This document shows positions 44,771 through 53,925 of a DNA stretch of 64,000 bases, one piece after another. The notes under the pieces were generated by a model. The model was given only the letters and a program-made list of their open reading frames with translations. It was not told the origin of the DNA and did not search any database. The stretch's first letter is position 1. Every line of letters starts with the position of its first letter. The stretch is from an uncultured Pseudoteredinibacter sp. (GTDB taxonomy: Bacteria > Pseudomonadota > Gammaproteobacteria > Pseudomonadales > Cellvibrionaceae). The translations under genes and the position numbers were made by a program. The stretch spans positions 1-64,000 of the forward strand of contig NZ_CANMSS010000016.1 in the NCBI RefSeq assembly GCF_947500695.1, written 5' to 3'.

Positions 44771-45760
44771 TTAGTCGTCAGCACGTAGGCTGGCTGGTGG
44801 CCAATTCTCCAAGCGCATACCCAAAGACAAACCGCGAGAAGCTAGGATGTCTTTAATTTCGGTAAGCGACTTCTTACCCAGGTTCGGCGTCTTCAACAAC
44901 TCTACTTCGGTGCGCTGAATCAGGTCACCAATGTAGTAGATGTTCTCAGCTTTCAAGCAGTTAGCAGAGCGAACAGTTAGTTCTAAGTCGTCCACAGGAC
45001 GCAATAGAACAGGATCGATCTCTTCTTCTTTCTGCTCTGGCTCAGCTTCTTTCTCGCCTTCAAGGTCGACAAATACGGCTAGCTGCTGCTGAAGAATAGT
45101 AGCTGCACGACGAATCGCTTCTTCTGGGTCAATAGTACCGTTGGTTTCTAAATCCAAAACCAGCTTATCCAGGTCAGTACGCTGCTCAACACGGGCACTC
45201 TCTACAGAGTACGCCAAGCGACGAACTGGGCTGAAAGAAGCATCCAACTGCAGACGGCCAATAGCGCGAGTTTCCTCGTCATCGCTACGACGTGCATCAG
45301 CAGGCTGGTAACCACGGCCGCGAGCAACACTTAACTTCATGCTCAACTCGACATCGCCAGTAATGTTAGCGATAACGTGGTCTGGGTTTTTGATCTCTAC
45401 TTCATGATCAACTTGGATATCACCAGCAGTAACTACGCCTGGGCCTTTTTTGCTCAGGGTCAAAACCGCTTGATCTTTACCGTGCATAACCACGGCAACA
45501 CCTTTTAGGTTCAACAGGATTTCGATAACGTCTTCCTGGATACCTTCAATTGCACTGTACTCGTGCAATACACCGTCGATTTCAACTTCAGTGACAGCAC
45601 AACCTGGCATTGAAGACAACAAAATACGACGTAGGGCGTTGCCAAGGGTATGACCAAAACCACGCTCTAAAGGCTCTAATACAACCTTGGCGCGAGTTGG
45701 GCCGGTGTCGGTAACATCAATGTGACGCGGGGTCAAAAATTCGTTTACAGCACTCTGCAT
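44771..45760 (-). CDS. rpoA: RNA polymerase alpha subunit
   Basis: The start is ATG 45760 (MQSAVNEFLTPR), since AAGG lies 7 nt upstream and E. coli RpoA begins the same way. The 329 residues form the N-terminal dimerisation domain (EPLERGFGHTLGNALRRILL), an acidic linker (EKEAEPEQKEEE) and the C-terminal domain that contacts UP elements and activators (RSANCLKAENIYYIGDLIQR). Confidence 0.98.
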   Translation of the reverse strand: MQSAVNEFLTPRHIDVTDTGPTRAKVVLEPLERGFGHTLGNALRRILLSSMPGCAVTEVEIDGVLHEYSAIEGIQEDVIEILLNLKGVAVVMHGKDQAVLTLSKKGPGVVTAGDIQVDHEVEIKNPDHVIANITGDVELSMKLSVARGRGYQPADARRSDDEETRAIGRLQLDASFSPVRRLAYSVESARVEQRTDLDKLVLDLETNGTIDPEEAIRRAATILQQQLAVFVDLEGEKEAEPEQKEEEIDPVLLRPVDDLELTVRSANCLKAENIYYIGDLIQRTEVELLKTPNLGKKSLTEIKDILASRGLSLGMRLENWPPASLRADD

Positions 45761-45782
45761 AGCCATACCTTAGGTTAGTCCG

Positions 45783-46403
45783 TTACTTGGAGTAAAGTTC
45801 AACAATTAGGTTCTCGTTGATCTCAGCAGGTAAATCTGCACGATCTGGAACGCGCTTGAAAGTGCCTTCCTTTTTGTCCGAGTTCACATCAACCCACTCT
45901 ACTTCAGAGCGCTGAGCAGCAATTGCCAATGCATTCTGGATACGTAGTTGAGTTTTAGACTTCTCACGAACAGCTACAACGTCACCTTCTTTCACTTGGT
46001 AAGAAGCAATGTTTACTACTTGACCATTTACAGTGATTGACTTGTGAGATACCAACTGACGAGATTCAGCGCGAGTAGCACCGTAACCCATGCGGTATAC
46101 AACGTTATCTAAACGAGATTCCAACAGCTTAAGCAGGTTTTCACCAGTAGCACCCTTACGACGGGCAGCTTCTTTGTAATAACCGCGGAACTGCTTTTCT
46201 AGTACGCCGTAAATGCGACGAACTTTTTGCTTTTCACGCAACTGAACACCGTAGTCAGATAGACGACCACGACGAGCACCGTGTACACCTGGTGCAGTTT
46301 CAGCTTTACATTTTGAATCTAATGGGCGAGCGCCAGACTTAAGGAACAAATCAGTTCCTTCGCGGCGAGCCAATTTACAAGTTGGTCCGATATAACGTGC
46401 CAT
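45783..46403 (-). CDS. rpsD: 30S ribosomal protein S4
   Basis: The 206-residue primary 16S-binding protein has the S4 RNA-binding domain (LESRLDNVVYRMGYG and HKSITVNGQVVNIASY). In E. coli it represses the alpha operon by binding its leader. It precedes rpoA in the usual order. Confidence 0.98.
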   Translation of the reverse strand: MARYIGPTCKLARREGTDLFLKSGARPLDSKCKAETAPGVHGARRGRLSDYGVQLREKQKVRRIYGVLEKQFRGYYKEAARRKGATGENLLKLLESRLDNVVYRMGYGATRAESRQLVSHKSITVNGQVVNIASYQVKEGDVVAVREKSKTQLRIQNALAIAAQRSEVEWVDVNSDKKEGTFKRVPDRADLPAEINENLIVELYSK

Positions 46404-46418
46404 CTTCTTTAAGCCCCC

Positions 46419-46808
46419 TTATACGCGACGTTTCTTAGGAGGACGACAACCATTGTGCGGAATGGGTGTTACGTCCGTAATGTTGGAGATTTTATATCCA
46501 ACGTTATTTAAGGCACGAACAGCAGACTCACGGCCTGGTCCTGGACCTTTTACTTCAACGTCTAGGTTCTTTAAACCATAGTCCTTTGCAGCTTCACCAG
46601 CGCGCTCTGCAGCAACCTGGGCAGCGAAAGGGGTAGACTTACGTGAACCACGGAAACCGGAACCACCTGCGGTAGCCCAGCTCAGGGTGTTGCCCTGGCG
46701 ATCTGTGATAGTCACGATTGTGTTGTTAAAAGAGGCGTGGATATGGGCGATGCCATCAACGACCGTCTTTTTTACCTTTTTACGGGTAGTTTTGCTTGGC
46801 TTAGCCAT
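46419..46808 (-). CDS. rpsK: 30S ribosomal protein S11
   Basis: The 129-residue platform protein shows GIAHIHASFNNTIVTITDRQ and the C-terminal HNGCRPPKKRRV, both diagnostic. It sits between rpsM and rpsD. Confidence 0.98.
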   Translation of the reverse strand: MAKPSKTTRKKVKKTVVDGIAHIHASFNNTIVTITDRQGNTLSWATAGGSGFRGSRKSTPFAAQVAAERAGEAAKDYGLKNLDVEVKGPGPGRESAVRALNNVGYKISNITDVTPIPHNGCRPPKKRRV

Positions 46809-46825
46809 AACGATCTTCCTAACCT

Positions 46826-47182
46826 TTATTTCTTAATTGGCTTACGCGGGCCCTTACGGGTGCGAGCGTTAGTCTTAGTACGCTGACCACGTAGCGGCAA
46901 GCTGCGACGATGACGCAGACCACGGTAGCAACCCAAGTCCATCAAACGTTTGATGTTCATGGAAATTTCACGACGTAGGTCACCTTCTACAGTGATTTTA
47001 CCCACTTCGGCGCGAATCGCGTCCATTTCTGTTTCAGACAATTCGCCGATTTTAGTCGTTTCTGCAATACCGGTAGCAGCAAGAATCTGCTGTGCGGTGG
47101 TCTTACCTACACCAAAAACATAGGTCAGAGAGATAACGGCGTGTTTGTTATCTGGTATGTTTACACCAGCTATACGAGCCAT
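46826..47182 (-). CDS. rpsM: 30S ribosomal protein S13
   Basis: A 118-residue head protein with MARIAGVNIPDNKHAVISLT and the basic C-terminus RTKTNARTRKGPRKPIKK, which contacts the P-site tRNA. It is first of the alpha-operon genes and is preceded by a gap of about 175 bp to rpmJ. Confidence 0.98.
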   Translation of the reverse strand: MARIAGVNIPDNKHAVISLTYVFGVGKTTAQQILAATGIAETTKIGELSETEMDAIRAEVGKITVEGDLRREISMNIKRLMDLGCYRGLRHRRSLPLRGQRTKTNARTRKGPRKPIKK

Positions 47183-47357
47183 CTAGATACTCCACATATC
47201 ATATAAATTGTAGCGCTGACAGCAATTAACAGCTCCCTCAGCACCAAAAGGCGCGAAAGGATACCGATAAAGCCGCACAAATGCAATAGCCCGGAGGTTT
47301 CCCCCCGGGCGACAGTCAACGCCCCCAAATCAGAAGGCAGTGATGAACTGCTTTCTG

Positions 47358-47474
47358 TTAGCCTTGACGCTGCTTGTGACGTGGCTCGGCGCTGCAGATT
47401 ACTCGAACAACACCATTGCGACGTACAACTTTGCAGTTACGGCACATCTTTTTAACTGAAGCACGAACTTTCAT
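47358..47474 (-). CDS. rpmJ: 50S ribosomal protein L36
   Basis: A 38-residue protein, MKVRASVKKMCRNCKVVRRN and on to EPRHKQRQG. The zinc-ribbon ligands C11, C14, C27 and H33 are all present (the C+ type), so low zinc may call for a paralogue elsewhere. It lies between secY and rpsM as in E. coli. Confidence 0.97.
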   Translation of the reverse strand: MKVRASVKKMCRNCKVVRRNGVVRVICSAEPRHKQRQG

Positions 47475-47507
47475 GTTTCAACCTCTTTCAGAAGCTAGGC
47501 CCTTCCC

Positions 47508-48830
47508 TTAGCGGGAATTGCCGTAGCCTTTTAAGTTAGCCTTCTTCATCAGTGAGTCGTACTGATGAGACATCAAGTGTGATTGCACCTGGGCCATGAA
47601 GTCCATGACCACCACTACTACGATCAGTAGTGAAGTACCACCTAGATAGAAGGGCACATTAGCCGCTACTACCAAGAACTGAGGTAACAAACACACCGCG
47701 GCAATATAAACAGCGCCAACTACCGTTAGGCGAGTCAAAACACTGTCAATATATTTTGCGGACTGTTCACCTGGACGAATACCAGGAATGAACGCGCCGG
47801 ATTTCTTCAAGTTATCTGCTACTTCTTGCGGGTTGAACATCAACGCCGTATAGAAGAAACAGAAGAAGATGATCATCGCGGTGAACAAAATAAAGTTCAG
47901 CGGCTGACCAGGCCCTAACCAAAGGGCAACTTCTTGTAAAACTTCGGCAGCAACACCTTCTGAGCCCTGACCAAACCACTGAGCTACAGAGGCTGGGAAC
48001 AACAGAATACTGCTGGCGAAAATGGCAGGAATAACACCAGCCATATTAATTTTCAGTGGCAGGTGACTGCTTTGCGCACCACGACCAGGCTGACGTTTGG
48101 CATAGTTCACTGTAATACGGCGTTGACCGCGCTCCATTCGAACTACAAACCAGATCAGCGCAATTGCCAAAAAGGTAATTGCCAGCAACATCAAGATATT
48201 GATATCGCCCTGCTTCGCGCCTTCAAAGGACTGACCAATCGCTGCTGGCAAACCAGCAACAATGCCCGCAAAGATCAACATGGAGATACCGTTACCGATA
48301 CCGCGCTCTGTCACTTGCTCGCCTAGCCACATCATAAATACAGCACCGGTTACCAAAGAGGTAATCGCTACGATGTAGAAAGACATTCCACCGCCGCCGT
48401 AGGCTAAGCCTTGGCTCGCCATACCAACTGTCATGCCGGTGCCTTGTACAAGGGCCAGCGCTACGGTCAGATAGCGGGTGTATTGACTGATCTTGCGACG
48501 TCCTGCATCGCCTTCTTTCTTCAGCTGTTCAAGGCTGGGCGATACTGCAGACATCAACTGCATAATAATCGAGGCAGAGATATATGGCATGATACCCAAT
48601 GCCAGGATACTCATACGCTCTAGTGCACCACCCGAGAACATATTAAACAGGCCAAGGATAGTATCCTTGCCCTGATTAAAGAGGTTCGCAACCTGATCTG
48701 GGTCGATGCCCGGAACAGGAATATGGGTGCCGATACGATAAACCAGAATCGCTAAAAACAGAAAACGAAGGCGAGCCCAAAGCTCGCCTAGTCCTTTCTG
48801 ATTCGCTAATGGCATCTTTGCCGTTGCCAT
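47508..48830 (-). CDS. secY: Protein translocase subunit SecY
   Basis: The 440-residue channel of the Sec translocon has ten membrane helices. PVPGIDPDQVANLF, GIMPYISASIIMQLM (plug and helix 2) and the cytoplasmic loop GQRRITVNYAKRQPGR are clear. It is co-transcribed with ribosomal proteins, after rplO, as in the spc operon. Confidence 0.98.
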   Translation of the reverse strand: MATAKMPLANQKGLGELWARLRFLFLAILVYRIGTHIPVPGIDPDQVANLFNQGKDTILGLFNMFSGGALERMSILALGIMPYISASIIMQLMSAVSPSLEQLKKEGDAGRRKISQYTRYLTVALALVQGTGMTVGMASQGLAYGGGGMSFYIVAITSLVTGAVFMMWLGEQVTERGIGNGISMLIFAGIVAGLPAAIGQSFEGAKQGDINILMLLAITFLAIALIWFVVRMERGQRRITVNYAKRQPGRGAQSSHLPLKINMAGVIPAIFASSILLFPASVAQWFGQGSEGVAAEVLQEVALWLGPGQPLNFILFTAMIIFFCFFYTALMFNPQEVADNLKKSGAFIPGIRPGEQSAKYIDSVLTRLTVVGAVYIAAVCLLPQFLVVAANVPFYLGGTSLLIVVVVVMDFMAQVQSHLMSHQYDSLMKKANLKGYGNSR

Positions 48831-48863
48831 CGCTACCTCACTTAGCCGTAAGCGTTAACAAAG

Positions 48864-49298
48864 TTATTCTTCGACCTTGCCGCCAGCCGCTTCAATCGCA
48901 GCCTTGGCACCCTTAGTTACTGCAAGACCTTTAACGGTCACAGCTTTGGTCAGCTCACCAGACAAGAACACTTTCGCGCGCTTCATGTTTTGCTTAACCA
49001 AATCAGCAGCCTTTAGAGCTTCCAGATCGATAACTTCTGCTTCAACTTTGTTTAGCTCAGCCAAACGAACTTCAGCGGTTACACGACCAATACGGGAAGT
49101 AAAACCGTATTTTGGAAGGCGCTTCTGCAAAGGCATTTGACCACCCTCGAAACCTGGACGAACACTACCGCCAGAACGAGACTTCAAACCTTTGTGACCG
49201 CGACCACCAGTTTTACCTACACCGCTACCGATACCGCGACCAACGCGCTTACGATCTTTAACGCGGCCAGGAGCGGGGCTTAGAGTATTTAAACGCAT
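48864..49298 (-). CDS. rplO: 50S ribosomal protein L15
   Basis: A 144-residue protein with the glycine-rich start GRGIGSGVGKTGGRGHKG and GFEGGQMPLQKRLPKYGF. It helps assemble the large subunit. It lies 4 bp from rpmD and upstream of secY. Confidence 0.98.
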   Translation of the reverse strand: MRLNTLSPAPGRVKDRKRVGRGIGSGVGKTGGRGHKGLKSRSGGSVRPGFEGGQMPLQKRLPKYGFTSRIGRVTAEVRLAELNKVEAEVIDLEALKAADLVKQNMKRAKVFLSGELTKAVTVKGLAVTKGAKAAIEAAGGKVEE

Positions 49299-49302
49299 TG
49301 TC

Positions 49303-49488
49303 TTACTCTCCCTCTACCTTAACCAAATAGTTTACCTTGTTGATCATACCGCGAGTTGAAGGCGTATCTTCAACTTCAACAGTGTGACCAATACGGCGTA
49401 AACCCAAGCCTGCAACACAGGCTTTATGGGACTGCAGGCGTCCATTGGTGGACTTAACCTGAGTAACTTTAACTGTTTTCTTAGCCAT
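49303..49488 (-). CDS. rpmD: 50S ribosomal protein L30
   Basis: A 61-residue protein, KVTQVKSTNGRLQSHKACVA and GLRRIGHTVEVEDTPSTRGM, matching L30. Start ATG follows GGTAAATAACC. Confidence 0.97.
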   Translation of the reverse strand: MAKKTVKVTQVKSTNGRLQSHKACVAGLGLRRIGHTVEVEDTPSTRGMINKVNYLVKVEGE

Positions 49489-49528
49489 GGTTATTTACCA
49501 GCTCTTCAATTTGAACTAAGCGTAAAGC

Positions 49529-50038
49529 TTAGTTCAAGATATCTTCAACACTCTTGCCGCGCTTGGCTGCAACAGACTCTGGAGAAGCCATTGCTTTCAA
49601 GCCTTCAAAAGTAGCTCGCACAACGTTTACAGGGTTGGTAGAACCGTAGCACTTAGCTAGTACGTTCTGAACACCGGCAATTTCTAAAACGGCACGCATC
49701 GCACCGCCAGCAATTACACCAGTACCCTGAGAGGCTGGCTGCATGTATACCTTAGAGGCACCATGACGACCTTTGGTTGGGTATTGAATGGTATCGCCAT
49801 TCAATTCAACCTGGATCATGTTGCGACGCGCAGCTTCCATTGCTTTTTGAATAGCAACAGGCACTTCACGAGCCTTACCACGACCGAAGCCTACTTTACC
49901 GTTACCGTCACCAACAACAGTTAGTGCAGTGAAGCCGAAGATACGACCACCTTTTACAGTCTTAGCAACACGGTTAACCTGAACCAGCTTTTCCTGCAGG
50001 CCTTCTGTGTTGGCGTCTTCTTTTTTACCGTTAGCCAT
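49529..50038 (-). CDS. rpsE: 30S ribosomal protein S5
   Basis: The 169-residue protein has the S5 RNA-binding fold (VNRVAKTVKGGRIFGFTALT) and GVIAGGAMRAVLEIAGVQNV. It lines the mRNA entry and affects accuracy. In the usual order between rplR and rpmD. Confidence 0.98.
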   Translation of the reverse strand: MANGKKEDANTEGLQEKLVQVNRVAKTVKGGRIFGFTALTVVGDGNGKVGFGRGKAREVPVAIQKAMEAARRNMIQVELNGDTIQYPTKGRHGASKVYMQPASQGTGVIAGGAMRAVLEIAGVQNVLAKCYGSTNPVNVVRATFEGLKAMASPESVAAKRGKSVEDILN

Positions 50039-50048
50039 ATCTCAACCT

Positions 50049-50399
50049 TTAAAATTCTAAGCCAGCTTCACGAGCAGCGTCAGCCAAAGCTTTAACGCGA
50101 CCGTGATATTTAAAACCGCTACGGTCGAAAGCTACTTTTTCAACGCCAGCGGCTTTTGCACGCTCAGCGATTAAAGTGCCAACAGCTGCAGCTGATTCAG
50201 CATTACCAGTTTTACCACCGCGCAAGCTCTTATCAAGAGTTGAGGCGCTGGCCAAAACCTGGCCACCGTCACCGGCGATGATTTGTGCATAAATATGACG
50301 TGGTGAGCGGTTAACACACAAACGTGTTTCACCTAGCTCACGAATTTTAGCGCGGGTGCGGCGTGCACGACGCAAACGAGATTGCTTTTTATCGCTCAT
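50049..50399 (-). CDS. rplR: 50S ribosomal protein L18
   Basis: A 116-residue 5S rRNA-binding protein with RLCVNRSPRHIYAQIIAGDG and VAFDRSGFKYHGRVKALADA. It lies between rplF and rpsE. Confidence 0.98.
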   Translation of the reverse strand: MSDKKQSRLRRARRTRAKIRELGETRLCVNRSPRHIYAQIIAGDGGQVLASASTLDKSLRGGKTGNAESAAAVGTLIAERAKAAGVEKVAFDRSGFKYHGRVKALADAAREAGLEF

Positions 50400-50409
50400 G
50401 ACCTATGCC

Positions 50410-50943
50410 CTACTTTTTCTTAGCTTCTTTACGACGCACATACTCATCGGCATAACGAACACCCTTACCTTTATAAGGCTCTGGTGGACGGAAGGCGCGA
50501 ATTTCTGCGGCCGCCTGACCAAGCAATTGCTTGTCAGCGCTTTTCAGAACAATTTCTGTCTGACTTGGGGTCTCAGCTTTTACACCTTCAGGTAAGGTGT
50601 AAACAACAGGATGAGAAAAACCCAAAGTCAGGTCTACAGTGTTACCCGCTGCTTTTGCACGATAACCAACACCGTTAAGAATCAGCTTCTTCTCGAAGCC
50701 CTGGCTTGCGCCAATAACCATGTTGTTAATCAATGCACGGGTAGTGCCCGCTAATGCGCGGGACTGCTTGGCGCTGTCACGACCAGCGAAGGTTAACTTG
50801 GAATCATCCAATTTAACTTCAACTTTATCGTGAACGTTTAGCGCCAAAGTACCGTTGCTGCCTTTAACAGTGATGTCTTGACCTTTAAGGTCGACAGTCA
50901 CGCCAGCAGGTACTTCAACCGGACTATTTGCAACTCGTGACAT
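50410..50943 (-). CDS. rplF: 50S ribosomal protein L6
   Basis: A 177-residue protein of two repeated folds; GFEKKLILNGVGYRAKAAGN and the C-terminal PEPYKGKGVRYADEYVRRKE are diagnostic. It lies near the factor-binding site of the 50S subunit. Confidence 0.98.
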   Translation of the reverse strand: MSRVANSPVEVPAGVTVDLKGQDITVKGSNGTLALNVHDKVEVKLDDSKLTFAGRDSAKQSRALAGTTRALINNMVIGASQGFEKKLILNGVGYRAKAAGNTVDLTLGFSHPVVYTLPEGVKAETPSQTEIVLKSADKQLLGQAAAEIRAFRPPEPYKGKGVRYADEYVRRKEAKKK

Positions 50944-50978
50944 TACGATTTCCTATAAAACTTTTAAAAAAAGTTAAA

Positions 50979-51371
50979 TTAAAATACGGTGCAAAGAACT
51001 TCACCACCAATGCCTTGGGCACGGGCAGCGCGATCGCTCATAACACCTTTACTGGTAGAAACAATAGCGACACCCAAGCCACCGCGTACGGTTGGCAGGC
51101 CATCTTTACCAGCGTAGTTACGTAAACCTGGACGGCTTACACGGTCAAGCTCAGCAATTACTGGCTTGCCCTCAAAGTACTTCAGCTCAACAGTAAGCTC
51201 AGGCTTAGCGCCTTCTGCAACACTGTAACCGCTGATGTAACCTTCGTTTTCTAAAACTTGTGCAACACTAACCTTCAACTTAGAAGAAGGCATGGTTACC
51301 TCAGTTTTTGCAGCTTGCTGACCGTTACGAATGCGGGTCAACATATCTGCTAAAGGATCTTGCATGCTCAT
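50979..51371 (-). CDS. rpsH: 30S ribosomal protein S8
   Basis: A 130-residue protein with MSMQDPLADMLTRIRNGQQA and the C-terminal VSTSKGVMSDRAARAQGIGG. S8 binds 16S helix 21 and represses the spc operon in E. coli through a site near rplE. Confidence 0.98.
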   Translation of the reverse strand: MSMQDPLADMLTRIRNGQQAAKTEVTMPSSKLKVSVAQVLENEGYISGYSVAEGAKPELTVELKYFEGKPVIAELDRVSRPGLRNYAGKDGLPTVRGGLGVAIVSTSKGVMSDRAARAQGIGGEVLCTVF

Positions 51372-51402
51372 CGGAATCTGCTCCTAGGTTCAGCGATCTA
51401 AA

Positions 51403-51708
51403 TTACCAGCTGGCCTTAACCAAGCCAGGTACATCACCGCGCATGGCAGCTTCACGTAACTTGTTACGACACAGGCCAAACTTGCGGTAAACCGCGTGTG
51501 GGCGACCGGTTACGCGACAGCGACGTTGCTGACGAGCTGGGCTCGCATCACGCGGCAATTTCTGCAGCTTAACCTGGGCTTCCCAAAGCTCTTCTTCAGA
51601 GCTCTCTGGGTTGGCGATGATCGCTTTTAGCTCAGCACGCTTAGCTGCGTACTTTGCCACTGTAGCTGCACGCTTAGCTTCACGTGCAATCATAGATTTC
51701 TTAGCCAT
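51403..51708 (-). CDS. rpsN: 30S ribosomal protein S14 (zinc-free type)
   Basis: A 101-residue protein ending REAAMRGDVPGLVKASW. It lacks the CxxC pairs of zinc-binding S14, so it is the C- form, as in E. coli. It lies between rplE and rpsH. Confidence 0.97.
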   Translation of the reverse strand: MAKKSMIAREAKRAATVAKYAAKRAELKAIIANPESSEEELWEAQVKLQKLPRDASPARQQRRCRVTGRPHAVYRKFGLCRNKLREAAMRGDVPGLVKASW

Positions 51709-51717
51709 GACTCTACC

Positions 51718-52257
51718 CTAGCCTTTGAAAGGAAAGTTGAAGGCTTTCAACAGCGCGCGACCTTCTTCGTCGGTGCGAGCACTGGTGGTGATACAAATAT
51801 CTAAACCACGTAGCTTGTCTACTTTATCGTAGTCAATCTCTGGGAAGATAATTTGCTCGTTCACGCCCATGGAAAAATTACCACGACCATCAAACTGTTT
51901 AGGACTGATGCCGCGGAAGTCACGGATACGTGGGATAGCAATAGAAACCAAGCGCTCTAGGAATTCGTACATACGATCCTGACGCAAGGTTACTTTACAG
52001 CCTACCGGCCATCCTTCACGAACCTTGAAACCAGCAATAGATTTACGAGCTTTGGTAACAACAACTTTCTGACCAGAGATTTTCTCTAAATCAGCAACTG
52101 CGTTTTCCAAAACCTTTTTGTCGCCAATAGCTTCACCAACACCCATATTGACGGTGATTTTGGTGATGCGCGGCACTTCCATCACGTTTGCCAAACCTAG
52201 CTCTTCTTTAAGCTGGGCAGCAATTTCGCTCTGGTAAAGTTCTTTCAACTTAGCCAT
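51718..52257 (-). CDS. rplE: 50S ribosomal protein L5
   Basis: A 179-residue 5S rRNA-binding protein: NVMEVPRITKITVNMGVGEA, GQKVVVTKARKSIAGFKVRE, RIRDFRGISPKQFDGRGNFS. It contacts the 30S head through an inter-subunit bridge. Confidence 0.98.
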   Translation of the reverse strand: MAKLKELYQSEIAAQLKEELGLANVMEVPRITKITVNMGVGEAIGDKKVLENAVADLEKISGQKVVVTKARKSIAGFKVREGWPVGCKVTLRQDRMYEFLERLVSIAIPRIRDFRGISPKQFDGRGNFSMGVNEQIIFPEIDYDKVDKLRGLDICITTSARTDEEGRALLKAFNFPFKG

Positions 52258-52284
52258 TTTACTCTTACCGTTTTACCGTCTGCT

Positions 52285-52602
52285 TTATGCGTCTACGGCT
52301 TCGCCGTTGGATTTGAAGATGCGAATTTTATTTCCATCTTCAAGGATTTTAAAACCAACCCGATCAGCTTTCTGGGTAGCTGGGTTGAATATCGCTACGT
52401 TAGAAGCCTGAATAGGGGCTTCCTTCTCAACGATACCGCCAGCAACACCTGCCTGTGGGTTTGGCTTTTGGTGCTTCTTAACAATCTGCACACCGGATAC
52501 GATTAGGCGATCGTCTTGCAAAACCTTAACGACTTTGCCTCGCTTGCCTTTGTCGCGGCCAGCGATAACAATCACTTCATCTTCACGTTTAATCTTACGC
52601 AT
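52285..52602 (-). CDS. rplX: 50S ribosomal protein L24
   Basis: A 105-residue KOW-motif protein (EVIVIAGRDKGKRGKVVKVL) that starts assembly of the 50S subunit. It lies after rplN. Confidence 0.98.
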   Translation of the reverse strand: MRKIKREDEVIVIAGRDKGKRGKVVKVLQDDRLIVSGVQIVKKHQKPNPQAGVAGGIVEKEAPIQASNVAIFNPATQKADRVGFKILEDGNKIRIFKSNGEAVDA

Positions 52603-52635
52603 TACCCTGTCCTCAATACCTAGCTTGTCGTACCG

Positions 52636-53004
52636 TTACAGTACTTCAGGAGCCAGAGAGATGATTTTCATGAACTTCTCACCACGGAGCTCGCGAGTTA
52701 CAGGGCCGAAGATACGAGTACCCACTGGAGCATCACTTGCATTAAGCAATACAGCAGCATTGTCATCGAACTTGATCAGAGAACCGTCAGGGCGACGAAC
52801 ACCTTTTTTGGTGCGTACCACAACAGCCTTCATGACCTGGCCTTTCTTTACCTTACCGCGAGGTATGGCTTCTTTTACCGTTACCTTAATGATATCGCCA
52901 ACAGACGCGTAACGACGGTGAGAACCGCCCAACACTTTGATGCACATTACACGGCGAGCACCACTGTTATCAGCGACATCTAAGTAAGATTCTGTTTGAA
53001 TCAT
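52636..53004 (-). CDS. rplN: 50S ribosomal protein L14
   Basis: A 122-residue protein with MIQTESYLDVADNSGARRVM and RIFGPVTRELRGEKFMKIIS. It is the first gene of the spc-operon block. Confidence 0.98.
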   Translation of the reverse strand: MIQTESYLDVADNSGARRVMCIKVLGGSHRRYASVGDIIKVTVKEAIPRGKVKKGQVMKAVVVRTKKGVRRPDGSLIKFDDNAAVLLNASDAPVGTRIFGPVTRELRGEKFMKIISLAPEVL

Positions 53005-53039
53005 CGTTCGTCTCCGAAACTCTAATGCACACTACTGAA

Positions 53040-53306
53040 TTAAATTTCAGCAGCGCGCTCTTCGATTTTAACCAGAGCCCAAGACTTAGTCTTTGACAAA
53101 GGACGAGACTCAGAGATGGTTACAACATCACCCATCTTGCACTCGTTCTGTTCGTCGTGGGCCTTCAGCTTAGATGACTTACTAACATACTTGCCGTAAA
53201 TCGGGTGCTTAACGCGGCGCTCAATAAGAACAGTAATGGTTTTATCCATCTTGTTACTTACAACTTTACCAGTCAGCGTGCGTACCAACTTTTCTGCTTC
53301 TGCCAT
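53040..53306 (-). CDS. rpsQ: 30S ribosomal protein S17
   Basis: An 88-residue OB-fold protein with RTLTGKVVSNKMDKTITVLI and GDVVTISESRPLSKTKSWAL. It is the last gene of the S10-operon block; the start lies 2 bp after rpmC. Confidence 0.98.
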   Translation of the reverse strand: MAEAEKLVRTLTGKVVSNKMDKTITVLIERRVKHPIYGKYVSKSSKLKAHDEQNECKMGDVVTISESRPLSKTKSWALVKIEERAAEI

Positions 53307-53308
53307 AG

Positions 53309-53500
53309 TTAGTTACCTGCCTTTTCGTTCAGCACTGTCTTGATGCGAGCAATGTCTTTACGAGTCTGGCGAATCAAATGAGTCTGATTCAACTGACCAG
53401 TAGAGGCTTGCATACGCAGTTTAAATTGCGCTTGCAGTTGAGAAAGCAACTCTTGGTTCAGCTCTTCAACTGATTTTTCGCGGAGTTCTTGAGCTTTCAT
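53309..53500 (-). CDS. rpmC: 50S ribosomal protein L29
   Basis: A 63-residue helical hairpin, MKAQELREKSVEELNQELLS, near the exit tunnel. Its ATG overlaps the rplP stop codon by 1 nt. Confidence 0.98.
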   Translation of the reverse strand: MKAQELREKSVEELNQELLSQLQAQFKLRMQASTGQLNQTHLIRQTRKDIARIKTVLNEKAGN

Positions 53501-53913
53501 TACATCACCGAACGTTTAACGAAGGTTGTACTTACTGGCAGCTTACGAGCAGCCAACTCAAATGCTTCGCGGGCCAATTCTTCAGAAACGCCTTCCATTT
53601 CATAAAGAACTTTACCCGGCTGGATCTGAGCTACCCAGTATTCAACATTACCCTTACCTTTACCTTGACGAACTTCCAAAGGCTTTTCAGTAATAGGCTT
53701 GTCTGGGAATACTCGGATCCAAATTTTACCGCCACGTTTAATGTGACGAGTCATCGCACGACGAGCCGCTTCAATCTGACGGGCTGTGATACGACCACGG
53801 CCTACAGCTTTCAGAGCGAATTCGCCGAAGCTCACTTTAGAACCGCGATGCGCTAAACCGCGATTGCGGCCTTTTTGCATTTTGCGGAACTTTGTACGCT
53901 TTGGTTGCAACAT
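53500..53913 (-). CDS. rplP: 50S ribosomal protein L16
   Basis: A 137-residue protein with MLQPKRTKFRKMQKGRNRGL and WIRVFPDKPITEKPLEVRQG, close to the peptidyl-transferase centre. The arginine usually hydroxylated by RoxA (near MGKGKG-type loop) lies in RQGKGKGNVEYW. Confidence 0.98.
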   Translation of the reverse strand: MLQPKRTKFRKMQKGRNRGLAHRGSKVSFGEFALKAVGRGRITARQIEAARRAMTRHIKRGGKIWIRVFPDKPITEKPLEVRQGKGKGNVEYWVAQIQPGKVLYEMEGVSEELAREAFELAARKLPVSTTFVKRSVM

Positions 53914-53925
53914 GTGGCGTACCCC